Shown: positions 51,682 to 60,444, counted from the first letter of the stretch. The stretch is 64,000 nucleotides of DNA from WVYX01 sp039592335 (GCA_039592335.1 JBDHBX010000009.1:72960-136959); one strand, 5' to 3'. Program-made: numbers and translations. Notes: generated by a model not told the origin, from the letters alone.

Positions 51682-54249
51682 ATGACGCCGCCAGTCAGAA
51701 GGTCCCTGCAAGCGGCCGTCGTCGCGTTCCTGCTTGCGCTGCTGCTGGGGCGCTGGCTAGCCACGGGCACGGCCGACGCGCTGTGGGCCGAGGCGTTGGG
51801 CGTCGCCGCCACGCACGCCCTGATCCGCCGGCTGGAGACGCTGCTGTTCCTCACGGCGTTCACCAGCGCCGCCATCTGGTGCCTCGGTAATCTCTACTTC
51901 GTCTATCGCTCGATCGGCTCGGTGCACGTCCCCCGGCGTCTCGGGAACCTCGAGATCCTGGAGGCCGTGCCGCGCCGCTATCTGCTGATCGCGGCGGTGG
52001 CCATCGGTTTGCTCCTCGCGATTGCCTTCAGTCACCGGGCCGACGGGTGGTGGTATGTGCGTGCCCTCGCCGGCTACCGGGTCTCGCTCGGCGCCAGCGA
52101 CCCGGTCCTGGGTCGGGATCTCGGGTATTACCTGTTCCAGCTTCCCTGGTCGCGCACCGTCCACTCGTTCATCACGTTGCTGAGCGGTGTGATGCTCGCC
52201 GTGACCGGACTGCTCTATGCGGCGGTCGGCGCGGTGCGTTGGACGGGCCGCCGCCTCCGCGTCGGGGACCTGGCGCGGTGGCACCTCGCGGGTCTCCTGG
52301 CGGCATTCGCGCTCGCGCTGTTCTGGGGCTATCGGCTCGAGCCGGCGGAGTACGTGGTGGGCATTCACGGCGTACCGAGCGACACCGTACTCACCACGGT
52401 CCGCCTGCCAGTAGCGCAGGCACTGAGCATCCTGGCGCTGGTCGCTGCGGCACTCTCGCTGCTGTGGGTGCGCTTCTCGCGGGTCGCGGTCGTCGCGGCG
52501 CCGTGGTTCGTGCTCGCGTCGGTCTCGTTCGTGGGGCACTACGTGGTTCCCACCTTCGCGGCCGCGGTGCGCACGCCGGAGGAGCTCGCGCTGGAATCGG
52601 TCGAGGCGCGGCGCGACACGATGGTCGGGCTCGCGTTCGACGCGCGGCCGCCCACGATGGGCCTGGCGCTCACGGCGGCGGCCGATCCGTCCGCCGCGCG
52701 CGCACACGCGGCCGCCCTGACGACGGCGCCCCTGTGGGACGGCTTCACCGTCGGCGTGTTGCTCAATCGCACCGTGGGTGCGGAGCCGCCCGCCCGATTC
52801 GGCGACGCTACCTTGGGGCTCTACCGGGCGTCCGACGGATCGGCGGTGCCGGTCTACGTCGCGGCGCGCGAGGTGGATCCCGCAACCATCCCGCCGGAGG
52901 AGCTCTCCTGGGAAGCGGTGCATCAAGGCCCCTACGCGGCGGCGACGGGCGCGGCGGCGATCCAGGCGCACCGCATCGCGCCGGCCGGTCTACCGTACTT
53001 CGTGCCGCACCTCGTGCGCGCCGACTCGGGTGTGGCCCAGGCGACCGAGCTGACCCTGGCGCGACGGCCGGTGCGCTTCCGGCCGGCCGCGGTCAACTTC
53101 GCGGTCGTGTCGCCGGACGACGGCCCCGTCGTGGGCGCCCCGGCCGGAGGCCTGTGGCGCCGCATGGCACTTGCCTGGACGCTGCAGAGCACGCGCATCG
53201 TGACGTCCGACGTGGTCACGGCGCAGTCGCTGATCGTGTGGCACCGCGACGTGCTGGAGCGACTCGAGCGCTACGCGCCGTTCGCCGCCTTCAGCGACGC
53301 GCGCGCCGTGGTGGTCGGCGATACCCTCTACTGGTTGGCCAGCGGTCTCGTCTCGGCCGATGCGTTTCCGCTCGCGCCCGCTGTGCGGTGGCGGGGCGAG
53401 TCGGTGCGCTACCTGCGGTCGTCCCTCGTCGGCGTGGTGGAGGCCGCCACGGGACGTACGGCGGTCTACCTGTCCCGCGACGCCGATCCGCTCACCGCCG
53501 CCTGGGCGGTGCTGGCTCCAGAGATTGTACGCCCGGCCGGTGAGCTGGCGCCGGCGCTGCAGCACCACCTGGCCTATCCGGCGGAGCTGTTCGCCGTGCA
53601 GGTCGCCCTGCTGCAAGTCCGCAGCGACGGCGCGGGCGGTAGACGGATGCGCCCCCCCGTGGCTGCGGCATTCCCCGTGGGACAGGAGCCGTACCGCTGG
53701 GTCGGGACCACCCCAGCCGATTCGACACCCAGGCTACGGCTCATGGCCGCACTGACGGCGCCGGAGGACGGGGCCCTTGCCGGCATCGTGGACGGTACGG
53801 TGCGGGACGGGGCGCCTCGGCTTGTGTACCTCGCCATCGAGGCGGCGCTCGGGGTACCGGGACCCGCCCAGGCGGCGCGCCAGCTGGGCCGCCTGCGAGC
53901 CGACCCAGAGGGAATCCAGGGACGTCTCCGCATGGCGCCGTTCCACGACGGTGTGCTCGCGCTGCAGACCGGCTACGTCTCACCGGGTGAGGGGGCGGCG
54001 CCGCAACTGGTGGACGTGGCCGTGGGCTGGGGGCGTGCGGCGGGGAGCGGTTCGGACCTGCGCACCGCGCTGACACGGCTGCGCACGGCGCCCGCGCCCT
54101 TCGGCATGGCGGCGACCGAGAAGGAGGAGGCGCGCCGTTGGTTCGAGCGCATGGATGCGGCGAGGCGCAGCGGGGATTGGGTGGCCTTCGGGCGCGCCTA
54201 CGAGGAGTTGCGCCGCATCCTGACCAGCGAGCCGGATACGCTCCCGTGA
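51682..54249 (+). CDS. Divergent UPF0182-family membrane protein
   Basis: 855 residues. Seven or so N-terminal helices (about 8-310), then a large extracytoplasmic domain. UPF0182 features: LGASDPVLGRDLGYYLFQLPWSR, WGYRLEPAEYVVGIHGV, and VWHRDVLERLERYAPFAAFSDARAVVVGDTLYWLASGLVSADAFPLA, which match the family's conserved barrel region although many positions differ and the C-terminal acidic tail is missing. Function of the family is unknown. ATG 51682 is two bases after the phosphohexomutase stop; an in-frame extension to 51547 lies inside that gene. Confidence 0.7.
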   Translation: MTPPVRRSLQAAVVAFLLALLLGRWLATGTADALWAEALGVAATHALIRRLETLLFLTAFTSAAIWCLGNLYFVYRSIGSVHVPRRLGNLEILEAVPRRYLLIAAVAIGLLLAIAFSHRADGWWYVRALAGYRVSLGASDPVLGRDLGYYLFQLPWSRTVHSFITLLSGVMLAVTGLLYAAVGAVRWTGRRLRVGDLARWHLAGLLAAFALALFWGYRLEPAEYVVGIHGVPSDTVLTTVRLPVAQALSILALVAAALSLLWVRFSRVAVVAAPWFVLASVSFVGHYVVPTFAAAVRTPEELALESVEARRDTMVGLAFDARPPTMGLALTAAADPSAARAHAAALTTAPLWDGFTVGVLLNRTVGAEPPARFGDATLGLYRASDGSAVPVYVAAREVDPATIPPEELSWEAVHQGPYAAATGAAAIQAHRIAPAGLPYFVPHLVRADSGVAQATELTLARRPVRFRPAAVNFAVVSPDDGPVVGAPAGGLWRRMALAWTLQSTRIVTSDVVTAQSLIVWHRDVLERLERYAPFAAFSDARAVVVGDTLYWLASGLVSADAFPLAPAVRWRGESVRYLRSSLVGVVEAATGRTAVYLSRDADPLTAAWAVLAPEIVRPAGELAPALQHHLAYPAELFAVQVALLQVRSDGAGGRRMRPPVAAAFPVGQEPYRWVGTTPADSTPRLRLMAALTAPEDGALAGIVDGTVRDGAPRLVYLAIEAALGVPGPAQAARQLGRLRADPEGIQGRLRMAPFHDGVLALQTGYVSPGEGAAPQLVDVAVGWGRAAGSGSDLRTALTRLRTAPAPFGMAATEKEEARRWFERMDAARRSGDWVAFGRAYEELRRILTSEPDTLP

Positions 54250-54254
54250 GTCGC

Positions 54255-54283
54255 TTGCTGCGGTTTCGGGGCCCGGCTAGGTT
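54255..54283 (+). promoter_or_regulatory. Candidate promoter of arcC-sucCD
   Basis: TTGCTG (54255-54260), 17-base spacer, TAGGTT (54278-54283). The GTG start at 54293 is nine bases after the -10 box, so the transcript would start at or just before the start codon. Confidence 0.4.
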
Positions 54284-54292
54284 GCACTCGCC

Positions 54293-55246
54293 GTGACGAC
54301 GCGACCCGGAACCATCGTGGTGGCCCTCGGGGGCAACGCGCTCGCGCCCGCGGGGGAGCGGGCGGACATTCACGTGCAGTTCGCGCACACGCGCGAATCG
54401 CTGAGCGCCGTGGTGGCGCTCGCGCAGGAGGGGTGGCACATCGCGATCGTGCACGGCAACGCCCCGCAGGTGGGTGATGCGCTGGTGCGCAACGAGCTCG
54501 CCCGCGAGCGGGTGGAGCCGCTCCCGCTCGGCGTGCTGGTGGCGTCCACCGCGGGGTGGATCGGCTACATGATCCAGCAGTCGCTGCAAAACGCGTTGCA
54601 CAAGCTGGGGATCGAGCGTGAGGTGCTCACGGTGATCACTCAGACCCAGGTGGAGCGCGGCGGCGCGCTGGGGGAGCCGACCAAGCACATCGGGCACGCG
54701 CTCGAGGCGGAGGTGGTCGAGCGCCTCCGCAAGCGCGGTGTGGCGGTGGGGCAGGACGGCGGCGGCCACTGGCGCCGCCTGGCGCCGAGTCCAGAGCCAC
54801 ATGACGTGCTGGAGGCCGACTCGGTGCGGCAGCTGGTGGATGAGGGCAAGATCGTGATCGCGGCCGGCGGCGGTGGCCCCCCGGTCTACTTCGACGAGCG
54901 ACTACGTTGGGAGGGAGTGGACGCGGTGGTGGACAAGGACCGGGTGGCCGCCATACTGGGCAGCCGGCTCGGTGCCGACACGTTGTTGATCCTCACCAAT
55001 GTGGACGCGGTGTACCGCGGTTGGGGCACCCCGCGGGCCGAGCCGCTCAGTCGGCTGTCGGTCGACGCGGCCGAGGAGCTGCTGGAGGGGGCCGAGCTGG
55101 GGATGGGGAGCATGCGGCCCAAGGTCGAGGCGGCCGTGGCGTTTGTCCGGGACGGCGGCGGGCGCGCGGTGATCGCCGACCTCCCCGACGGTCTCGCGGC
55201 CATTCGTGGTGAGGCGGGAACGACTATCACAGGAGCCATGGAGTGA
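54293..55246 (+). CDS. arcC: Carbamate kinase
   Basis: 317 residues of the amino acid kinase fold: VVALGGNAL at the N-terminus, IVHGNAPQVGD, STAGWIGYMIQQSL, VGQDGGG, IAAGGGGPPV, and VDKDRVAAILGSRLGADTLLILTNVDAVY, the last covering the ATP site. Converts carbamoyl phosphate plus ADP to ATP, ammonia and CO2 (or the reverse). No arginine deiminase or catabolic ornithine carbamoyltransferase gene is next to it; instead it overlaps sucC by four bases. Confidence 0.93.
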   Translation: MTTRPGTIVVALGGNALAPAGERADIHVQFAHTRESLSAVVALAQEGWHIAIVHGNAPQVGDALVRNELARERVEPLPLGVLVASTAGWIGYMIQQSLQNALHKLGIEREVLTVITQTQVERGGALGEPTKHIGHALEAEVVERLRKRGVAVGQDGGGHWRRLAPSPEPHDVLEADSVRQLVDEGKIVIAAGGGGPPVYFDERLRWEGVDAVVDKDRVAAILGSRLGADTLLILTNVDAVYRGWGTPRAEPLSRLSVDAAEELLEGAELGMGSMRPKVEAAVAFVRDGGGRAVIADLPDGLAAIRGEAGTTITGAME

Positions 55247-56382
55247 ACTTGCACGAATATCAGGCGCGCGCGCTGCTGCAGGCCGCGGGGATTCCCGTGC
55301 CCGACGGCGAGGTCGCGACGACGCCGGACGAGGTGGAGGCGATCGCCAAGAAGATGGGTGGCGCGGTCGTGGTGAAGGCGCAGGTGCATACCGGGGGACG
55401 GGGTAAGGCCGGCGGCGTGAAGCTCGCGAAGACCGCCGCGGAGGCCAAGCAGCACGGCGCCGCGATCATCGGGATGCAGATCAAGGGGCTCACCGTGGAG
55501 AAGGTGCTGGTGGCGCCGGCGGCCGCGATCGCCTCGGAGAGCTACGTAGGGGTGATCGTGGACCGCGAGTCGCAACGGGCGGTGATGATGGTCAGCCCGG
55601 CGGGCGGCGTGGACATCGAGGAGGTCGCCGCCAAGACACCGGAGAAGATCTTCAAGGCGGCCATCGACCCGCGCTTCGGGTTGCTTCCACACCAGGCGAT
55701 GCAGCTGGCATTCGAGTTGTACGACGACGTGGGGCAGGTGCGGCAGGCCGCGAAGATCATGCAGCAGCTGTTCCGGGCGTTTCAGAGCGCGGGTGCCTCA
55801 CTGGCCGAGATCAATCCGCTCATCACGACGCCGAGCGGTGAGGTGGTGGCGCTCGACGCGAAGATCGGCGTAGACGACAACGAGCTGGAGCGGCGGCCCG
55901 ACATCGCCGAGCTGAGAGACACCTCGGCCGAGGATCCGTCCGAGGTCGAGGCGCGCGACATGGGGCTCTCCTACATCCCGCTCGACGGCAACGTCGGCTG
56001 CTGCGTGAACGGGGCCGGGCTCGCCATGGCGACCATGGACCTGGTGAAGTACTACGGTGGTGAGCCGGCCAACTTCCTCGACATCGGCGGGAGCAGCAGT
56101 CCTGAGAAGGTGGTCACGGCGCTCAAGATCATCACCAGCGATCCAGCCGTGAAGAGCATCTTGTTCAATATCTTCGGGGGGATCACCCGGTGCGACGACG
56201 TGGCGAACGGGATCGTCACGGCCACGAAGGGCACGAAGTTGGACCGGCCCATCGTTATTCGGCTCACCGGTACGAATGAGGACCTCGCCGTGGACATCCT
56301 GACCAAGGCGGGCTTCGAGGCGCTCACGGATATGGACGAGGCCGTGCAGCAGGCGGTGAAACTGGCGCGGGAGGCGGCGTGA
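55243..56382 (+). CDS. sucC: Succinate-CoA ligase beta subunit
   Basis: 379 residues. ATP-grasp N-terminal domain (MNLHEYQARALLQAAGIPVP, KAQVHTGGRGKAGGVKLA) and the C-terminal CoA-ligase-like domain (NFLDIGGSSSPEKVVTALKIITSDPAVKSILFNIFGGITRCD). TCA-cycle enzyme forming succinate and ATP or GTP from succinyl-CoA. GTG start overlaps arcC (GTGA); stop overlaps sucD. Confidence 0.97.
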   Translation: MNLHEYQARALLQAAGIPVPDGEVATTPDEVEAIAKKMGGAVVVKAQVHTGGRGKAGGVKLAKTAAEAKQHGAAIIGMQIKGLTVEKVLVAPAAAIASESYVGVIVDRESQRAVMMVSPAGGVDIEEVAAKTPEKIFKAAIDPRFGLLPHQAMQLAFELYDDVGQVRQAAKIMQQLFRAFQSAGASLAEINPLITTPSGEVVALDAKIGVDDNELERRPDIAELRDTSAEDPSEVEARDMGLSYIPLDGNVGCCVNGAGLAMATMDLVKYYGGEPANFLDIGGSSSPEKVVTALKIITSDPAVKSILFNIFGGITRCDDVANGIVTATKGTKLDRPIVIRLTGTNEDLAVDILTKAGFEALTDMDEAVQQAVKLAREAA

Positions 56383-57257
56383 GCATCTTTGTCGACAAGA
56401 GCACCAAGCTGGTGGTGCAGGGCATCACGGGGCGGGATGGCTCGTTCCATACCCGCCAGATGATCGAATACGGCACCCAGGTGGTTGCGGGCGTTACCCC
56501 GGGCAAGGGGGGACAGACCTTCGACAAGCAGGTGCCAATCTTCGACACGGTGGCGCAGGCCGTGGCCGAGACGGGCGCGAACACGTCCATCGTCTACGTG
56601 CCGAGCCGCTTCGCGCCGGACGCCGTGTTCGAGGCGGCGGACGCGGGCGTCGGGCTCGTCGTGTGCATCACCGAGGGCCTGCCGGTGCAGGACATGACGC
56701 GGGTCATGCCGTATCTCAGGGAGCGCGGCACGCGGCTCATCGGTCCCAACTGCCCGGGCATCATCTCGCCGGGGCAGTCCAAGGTGGGTATCATCCCCGG
56801 CCAGATCTGTGCGGAGGGCAACGTGGGCGTGGTGTCGCGCAGCGGCACCCTGACCTACGAGGTGATCCACCACCTCACCCAGAACGGCATGGGGCAGTCC
56901 ACCTGCATCGGGATCGGCGGCGATCCCATCATCGGCACCAACTTCATCGACTGTCTCGAGGCCTACGAGGCCGATGCGGCGACCGAGGCGATCGTGGTGA
57001 TCGGTGAGATCGGCGGGACCGATGAGCAGAACGCCGCCGAGTACGTCACGCAGCACGTCAACAAGCCGGTGGTGGGGTTCATTGCCGGCCGCACGGCGCC
57101 GCCCGGCCGTCGTATGGGGCACGCGGGCGCGATTATCTCGGGCTCCTCGGGGACTGCCGAGGAGAAGATGGCGGCGTTCGCGGCGGCCGGGATCGCCGTG
57201 ATGGACAGGCCGGCCGAAGTGGTCGCGTTGCTGAAGAAGCAGGGAGTGGCGGCATGA
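56379..57257 (+). CDS. sucD: Succinate-CoA ligase alpha subunit
   Basis: 292 residues with the CoA-binding domain (VVQGITGRDGSFHTRQMIEYGTQVV) and the catalytic phosphohistidine in GRRMGHAGAIISG. PNCPGIISPG and GEIGGTDEQNAAEY are conserved. Forms the heteromer with SucC. Stop overlaps the PTS-IIA/CBS gene by four bases. Confidence 0.97.
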   Translation: MSIFVDKSTKLVVQGITGRDGSFHTRQMIEYGTQVVAGVTPGKGGQTFDKQVPIFDTVAQAVAETGANTSIVYVPSRFAPDAVFEAADAGVGLVVCITEGLPVQDMTRVMPYLRERGTRLIGPNCPGIISPGQSKVGIIPGQICAEGNVGVVSRSGTLTYEVIHHLTQNGMGQSTCIGIGGDPIIGTNFIDCLEAYEADAATEAIVVIGEIGGTDEQNAAEYVTQHVNKPVVGFIAGRTAPPGRRMGHAGAIISGSSGTAEEKMAAFAAAGIAVMDRPAEVVALLKKQGVAA

Positions 57258-58153
57258 AGCTAATCGAGCTGCTGGACCGCGAGCGGGTCATCGTGCCGCT
57301 CGCGGCCGCCACGCTCAAGGAGGCGACCTTGGAGCTGGCCGAGAGCATGGTCGACTCCGGGGTCGTGGGCGACCCCGAGCGGCTCCGCGACATCGTGCGC
57401 GGCGCCCTGCCGAAGGAAATCGTGCCGATTGGCCAGGCGTTCCTGCTGCACTACCGCACCGAATCGGTGAGACAGCATGCAGCCGCGTTGGGCGTAGCAA
57501 TGAAACCGGTGCGCCCGCAGGGTGGTGAGGAGAAGGAGTCGCGCATCGTCATCCTCGTCGTGGCGCCCCCACGTGAGAGCAACGCGCACCTGCGCGCCCT
57601 GAGCGCGTTCGCCCGGGCCCTGGGCCGGCACGAAGTGGTGGACACGATCCTCGGCGCGAAGAAGCCCGAGGACATCCTCGAGTCTGACGCGCTCACCGAT
57701 CTGACCCTTCCCGGCTATCTCACCGTGCGCGACGTGATGGTGCGGCGGCGTCTCTCGGTGCAGCCTGACGCTCCCTTGGGCGAGGCGGCGCGCCTCATGG
57801 TGGCCCACGACGTGGTGGCGCTGCCGGTCGTCTCCGAGACCGACGAGGTCCTGGGGGTGATCAGCCACCAGGAGCTGCTGCGCAACCTGCTGCCGATGTA
57901 CGTGAAGCGACTAAGCAGCGGAGAGTTCCGCCAGGCGCCGCGCGGCGGCGAGGGCATCACCGACCCGCACACCCTTCCCGTGCGCGAGGTGATGGACCGG
58001 ACGGTGCTATGCATCTCCGAGGACCAGACCCTGGCCGACGTGGCCACCATGATGCTCAACCGCAACATCGAGCGGTTCCCCGTGGTGAGCGAAGGGAAGC
58101 TGGTGGGGTTCCTGGACCGGGGGGATATCGTCAGGCGGTTGCTGGGGCGGTAA
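57254..58153 (+). CDS. PTS EIIA-like domain fused to two CBS domains
   Basis: 299 residues. Residues 1-145 form an EIIA-Ntr-type mannitol/fructose phosphotransferase IIA domain; the active-site His is retained at about position 66 (FLLHYRTESV, equivalent to the PHxRT motif). Two CBS domains follow (TVRDVMVRRRLSVQPDAPLGEAARLMVAHDVVALPVVSE, about 155-210; PVREVMDRTVLCISEDQTLADVATMMLNRNIERFPVVSEGK, about 235-295), which usually bind adenine nucleotides. No PTS permease or EI gene is nearby. Coupled translation with sucCD suggests a regulator of, or reporter on, central metabolism; that is inference. Confidence 0.85.
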   Translation: MKLIELLDRERVIVPLAAATLKEATLELAESMVDSGVVGDPERLRDIVRGALPKEIVPIGQAFLLHYRTESVRQHAAALGVAMKPVRPQGGEEKESRIVILVVAPPRESNAHLRALSAFARALGRHEVVDTILGAKKPEDILESDALTDLTLPGYLTVRDVMVRRRLSVQPDAPLGEAARLMVAHDVVALPVVSETDEVLGVISHQELLRNLLPMYVKRLSSGEFRQAPRGGEGITDPHTLPVREVMDRTVLCISEDQTLADVATMMLNRNIERFPVVSEGKLVGFLDRGDIVRRLLGR

Positions 58154-58169
58154 CTGGGCCGACCCTCGA

Positions 58170-58631
58170 CTACCGATCGCCGCGCAGGCGGCGGATCTCC
58201 TGGAGCGCCTCGACGTCGGCTGCATCGAGTGGGCGCCCGGTGCGTTTCGTTTCGATGAGGTCATCGATGCCGATGAGGGGGATGTCAACGCCTTCGACCG
58301 TGACGGTTGACGCACGCTCGACGGCACCGTCGTACTTGACGCTCCAGGCGACGGTGAAGATGTCGACCTGAGGATCATCCCCGATCACCGTTATCGGACG
58401 GGCCAAGACCTCCTCGGGACGCCACTCACGGGCAAACCCCATGCCTACGGTCTCCAAGGCCTCGAGGAGACGCCGCGCGTTGTCGAGTGAACGCTCGATG
58501 AGGATGTCCACGTCGGTGGTGGCGCGCACGTAGCCGTGCAGTACGCACGCAATCCCGCCGATCACGAGGTACTTGACCCCGTGCGCGTTGAGGGTGGCGC
58601 AGACGCGGGTCGCCAACGTGGTCGGCTTCAC
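58170..58631 (-). CDS. Nucleotidyltransferase-fold protein (toxin-antitoxin-like partner)
   Basis: 153 residues from GTG 58631, which overlaps the ribbon-helix-helix gene's stop by four bases; GTG 58658 is an alternative start with GAGG 10 bases upstream. It begins TTLATRVCATLNAHGVKYLVIGGIACVLHGYVRATTDVDILIE: the GG-x-A...TxDxD pattern of Pol-beta-superfamily nucleotidyltransferases (MNT/AbiEii/DUF6036-like), with both metal Asp residues intact. A third acidic residue is in PQVDIFTV. Adjacent to and downstream of a ribbon-helix-helix gene; such pairs often behave as toxin-antitoxin modules but HEPN is absent and the role is unproven. Confidence 0.78.
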   Translation of the reverse strand: MKPTTLATRVCATLNAHGVKYLVIGGIACVLHGYVRATTDVDILIERSLDNARRLLEALETVGMGFAREWRPEEVLARPITVIGDDPQVDIFTVAWSVKYDGAVERASTVTVEGVDIPLIGIDDLIETKRTGRPLDAADVEALQEIRRLRGDR

Positions 58632-59044
58632 ACGCGGATCAGTCGGCTCTTTTTCCACTCGTAGTAGTCCTCGTAGCTGTCGAACCCGACGACGAGAGCG
58701 CTGGCCCGGGGCGAGTTTGATGGTTGGCCGAGGCGCGCGATCTCTTCGGCGCGTCGCAGCCGCTCGAGTGGGGAAAGGGCGAGCTCGGCGCGTAGGCGGT
58801 GCCGGCGTGACGCAGCGACCTCCGCGGCCGCGTCGACGGGGGTCGCGGATGCGGCAGTCGGATGGGCTGCGGGCCCGTAGGGCGGGGCCGCGGGTTCACG
58901 CAGGGTGAGCGCCGCGGCCGGTCCACGTAGGTACCGCCGCAAGGCCTCGACCAGCACCCAACTCCTGGACCGATCCAGGTCCTCCGCCCGCTCGTCGGCC
59001 GCTTCGACGAGGTCCCTTGGGATGGTGATTGTGATGCGATCCAT
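58628..59044 (-). CDS. Ribbon-helix-helix DNA-binding protein (antitoxin-like)
   Basis: 138 residues. N-terminal MDRITITIPRDLVEAADERAEDLDRSRSWVLVEALRRYL is a typical RHH (MetJ/Arc/CopG) domain: one beta strand that pairs in a dimer and two helices. A Pro/Ala-rich linker (about 42-75) leads to a C-terminal helical and aromatic segment (VVGFDSYEDYYEWKKSRLIRV) that could bind the partner protein. It has its own AT-rich promoter with three half-sites, strongly suggesting autoregulation. Coupled by a four-base overlap to the nucleotidyltransferase gene. Confidence 0.82.
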   Translation of the reverse strand: MDRITITIPRDLVEAADERAEDLDRSRSWVLVEALRRYLRGPAAALTLREPAAPPYGPAAHPTAASATPVDAAAEVAASRRHRLRAELALSPLERLRRAEEIARLGQPSNSPRASALVVGFDSYEDYYEWKKSRLIRV

Positions 59045-59045
59045 T

Positions 59046-59073
59046 GTATGATAGAGTATGATATTCTCATACT
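59046..59073. promoter_or_regulatory. Operator of the ribbon-helix-helix gene
   Basis: GTATGATA occurs twice exactly 10 bases apart (59046-59053 and 59056-59063), and the second copy is part of a perfect inverted repeat AGTATGA-TATTC-TCATACT (59055-59073). Three half-sites, one helical turn apart, overlapping the -10 and transcript start, are what RHH repressors use. The block is AT-rich in a GC-rich surrounding. Confidence 0.7.
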
Positions 59074-59097
59074 ACAGGTTGGACGCCCGGTTGTCAA
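59069..59097 (-). promoter_or_regulatory. Promoter of the RHH-nucleotidyltransferase pair
   Basis: Minus strand: consensus TTGACA (59092-59097), 17-base spacer, TAGTAT (59069-59074), about 24 bases upstream of the ATG at 59044. The -10 overlaps the inverted-repeat operator. Confidence 0.7.
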
Positions 59098-59106
59098 GGC
59101 TCCTAG

Positions 59107-59598
59107 TTGTTGAGGTTCTTGGACTTGGGGGCTTCTGCGACCGCCAGGCAGGGCTGGATCACGGAGCTGTGGTCCCGGCTGATCGTGGCGTCGCTGGCCG
59201 TGACGTGCTTCGCGGCGGCGCAGTGGGTGGGCGGCAGCGGGCTGATCGCCGCCTTCCTGGGCGGTCTGGTGTTCGGCGCCGTGGTCGTGGGACCGGTGCT
59301 GCTGCTCCTCACCTGGCAGACGGTGCTGTACGCGGCCCTGAGCCTCATGGTCGTGCGTATGGTGCCGGTGTTCCTCAGTTTGCTGGGCAGCGGCATCTCG
59401 ACCAGGGGCAAGCTGTCCATGGGGTGGTTCGGCCCGCGCGGGCTCGCGAGCATCGTGTTCGCGATCATCGTGGCACAGGAGCACCTCCCCAGCGGGGAGG
59501 TCATCTCGCTCGCGGTGGCCGTGACGGTTATCATGAGCGTCGTCGTTCACGGGACCACCGCGAACCCCTTGAGTGAGAGAAGGCGTACCGCGGGGTGA
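59107..59598 (+). pseudogene. Remnant of a cation:proton antiporter (C-terminal part, internally deleted)
   Basis: 163 codons remain open but only the last third of a CPA1-type Na+/H+ antiporter is represented: SRLIVASLAVTCFAAAQWVGGSGLIAAFLGGLVFGA, then directly VVVGPVLLLLTWQTVLYAALSLMVVRMVPVFLSLLGSGIS, the conserved WFGPRGLASIVFAIIV and the ending VHGTTANPLSE. As I remember the family, roughly 30 residues are missing at the VFGA/VVVG junction, and the N-terminal two thirds are absent. No start signal or promoter precedes it. It overlaps the start of the next remnant. A truncated but expressed protein cannot be excluded. Confidence 0.65.
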
Positions 59599-60444
59599 CG
59601 ATCGCCCTCGTGGCACAGGTCGCGGAGCTCTACCTGGTGCTGCGCGACGTGGACAACCGACTGGCCGTCTCCGAGGCAACGGTGCAGGTGCGGCAGGAGA
59701 GTCTGGACATCATCGAGGCGCGTTACGCGGCGGGCGTGATCTCCGAGGTGGACGTGAACCAGGCCGAGATCCAGTTGGCCGAAGCGGAAGCCGCCGTGGA
59801 GTCGTTCGAGCGGTTGCGGGCCCAGACCGAAAACGGCATCAGCTTGCTGCTGGGCCAGCCGCCCCGACGTGCTCGCGGCCGAACGCCAACTGGCAGTGCA
59901 GACGGCTCGCATCGGCGTGGCCGAGGCCATCAAGTACCCCTCGCTCACCCTGTCGGCCGACATAGGGGCGAGCTTTGCGAGCGTGACGACGGGCTTCCTG
60001 ACCCTGGCCGCCGACTTGTTCGCGCCGCTGTTCAACTCGGGCAAGAACCAGCGGCGGGTCGAGATCGAGGTCGCCCGCACCCAGCAGCTGCTGCACGGCT
60101 ACGAGCAGGCGGTGCTCAACGCCTTTCGTGAGGTGGAGGACGCGATGGTCGCGGTGCAGCGCTATGAGGCGGAATACGGTCACCGGCAGCGCCAGGTTGA
60201 AGCCGCCGAGAGCGCCGCCGAGCTGTCGTGGATCCGCTACCAGGGTGGATGGACCAGCTACCTGGAGGTGCTCGAGGTGCAGCGCTCGCTGTTCAGTGCC
60301 CAGCTGCAAGCGTCGGAGACGCTCCAGTTGCGACACACTTCGCTGGTGCAGCTGTACAAGGCCCTGGGCGGCGGTTGGACGCCGCTGGAAGAGACGGAAG
60401 TTGAGGAAGCGGAGGATGAAGCCGACGAGGCGCCGGCGCCGTGA
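59586..60444 (+). pseudogene. Remnant of an RND-efflux outer membrane factor (TolC/NodT-type), frameshifted
   Basis: Two frames of one protein. Frame A (59586 to about 59862) reads VTIALVAQVAELYLVLRDVDNRLAVSEATVQVRQESLDIIEARYAAGVISEVDVNQAEIQLAEAEA...LLLGQPP. Frame B (about 59858 to 60444) continues RPDVLAAERQLAVQTARIGVAEAIKYPSLTLSADIG...NAFREVEDAMVAV...YLEVLEVQRSLFSAQLQ. Full-length relatives have about 40 residues between LLGQPP and RPDVLAAERQ; these are missing and the frame changes at the junction. The N-terminal third is also lost. The gene abuts the antiporter remnant, so this is a patch of decaying transporter genes. Frame B alone has a start (59869, 191 residues). Confidence 0.75.
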
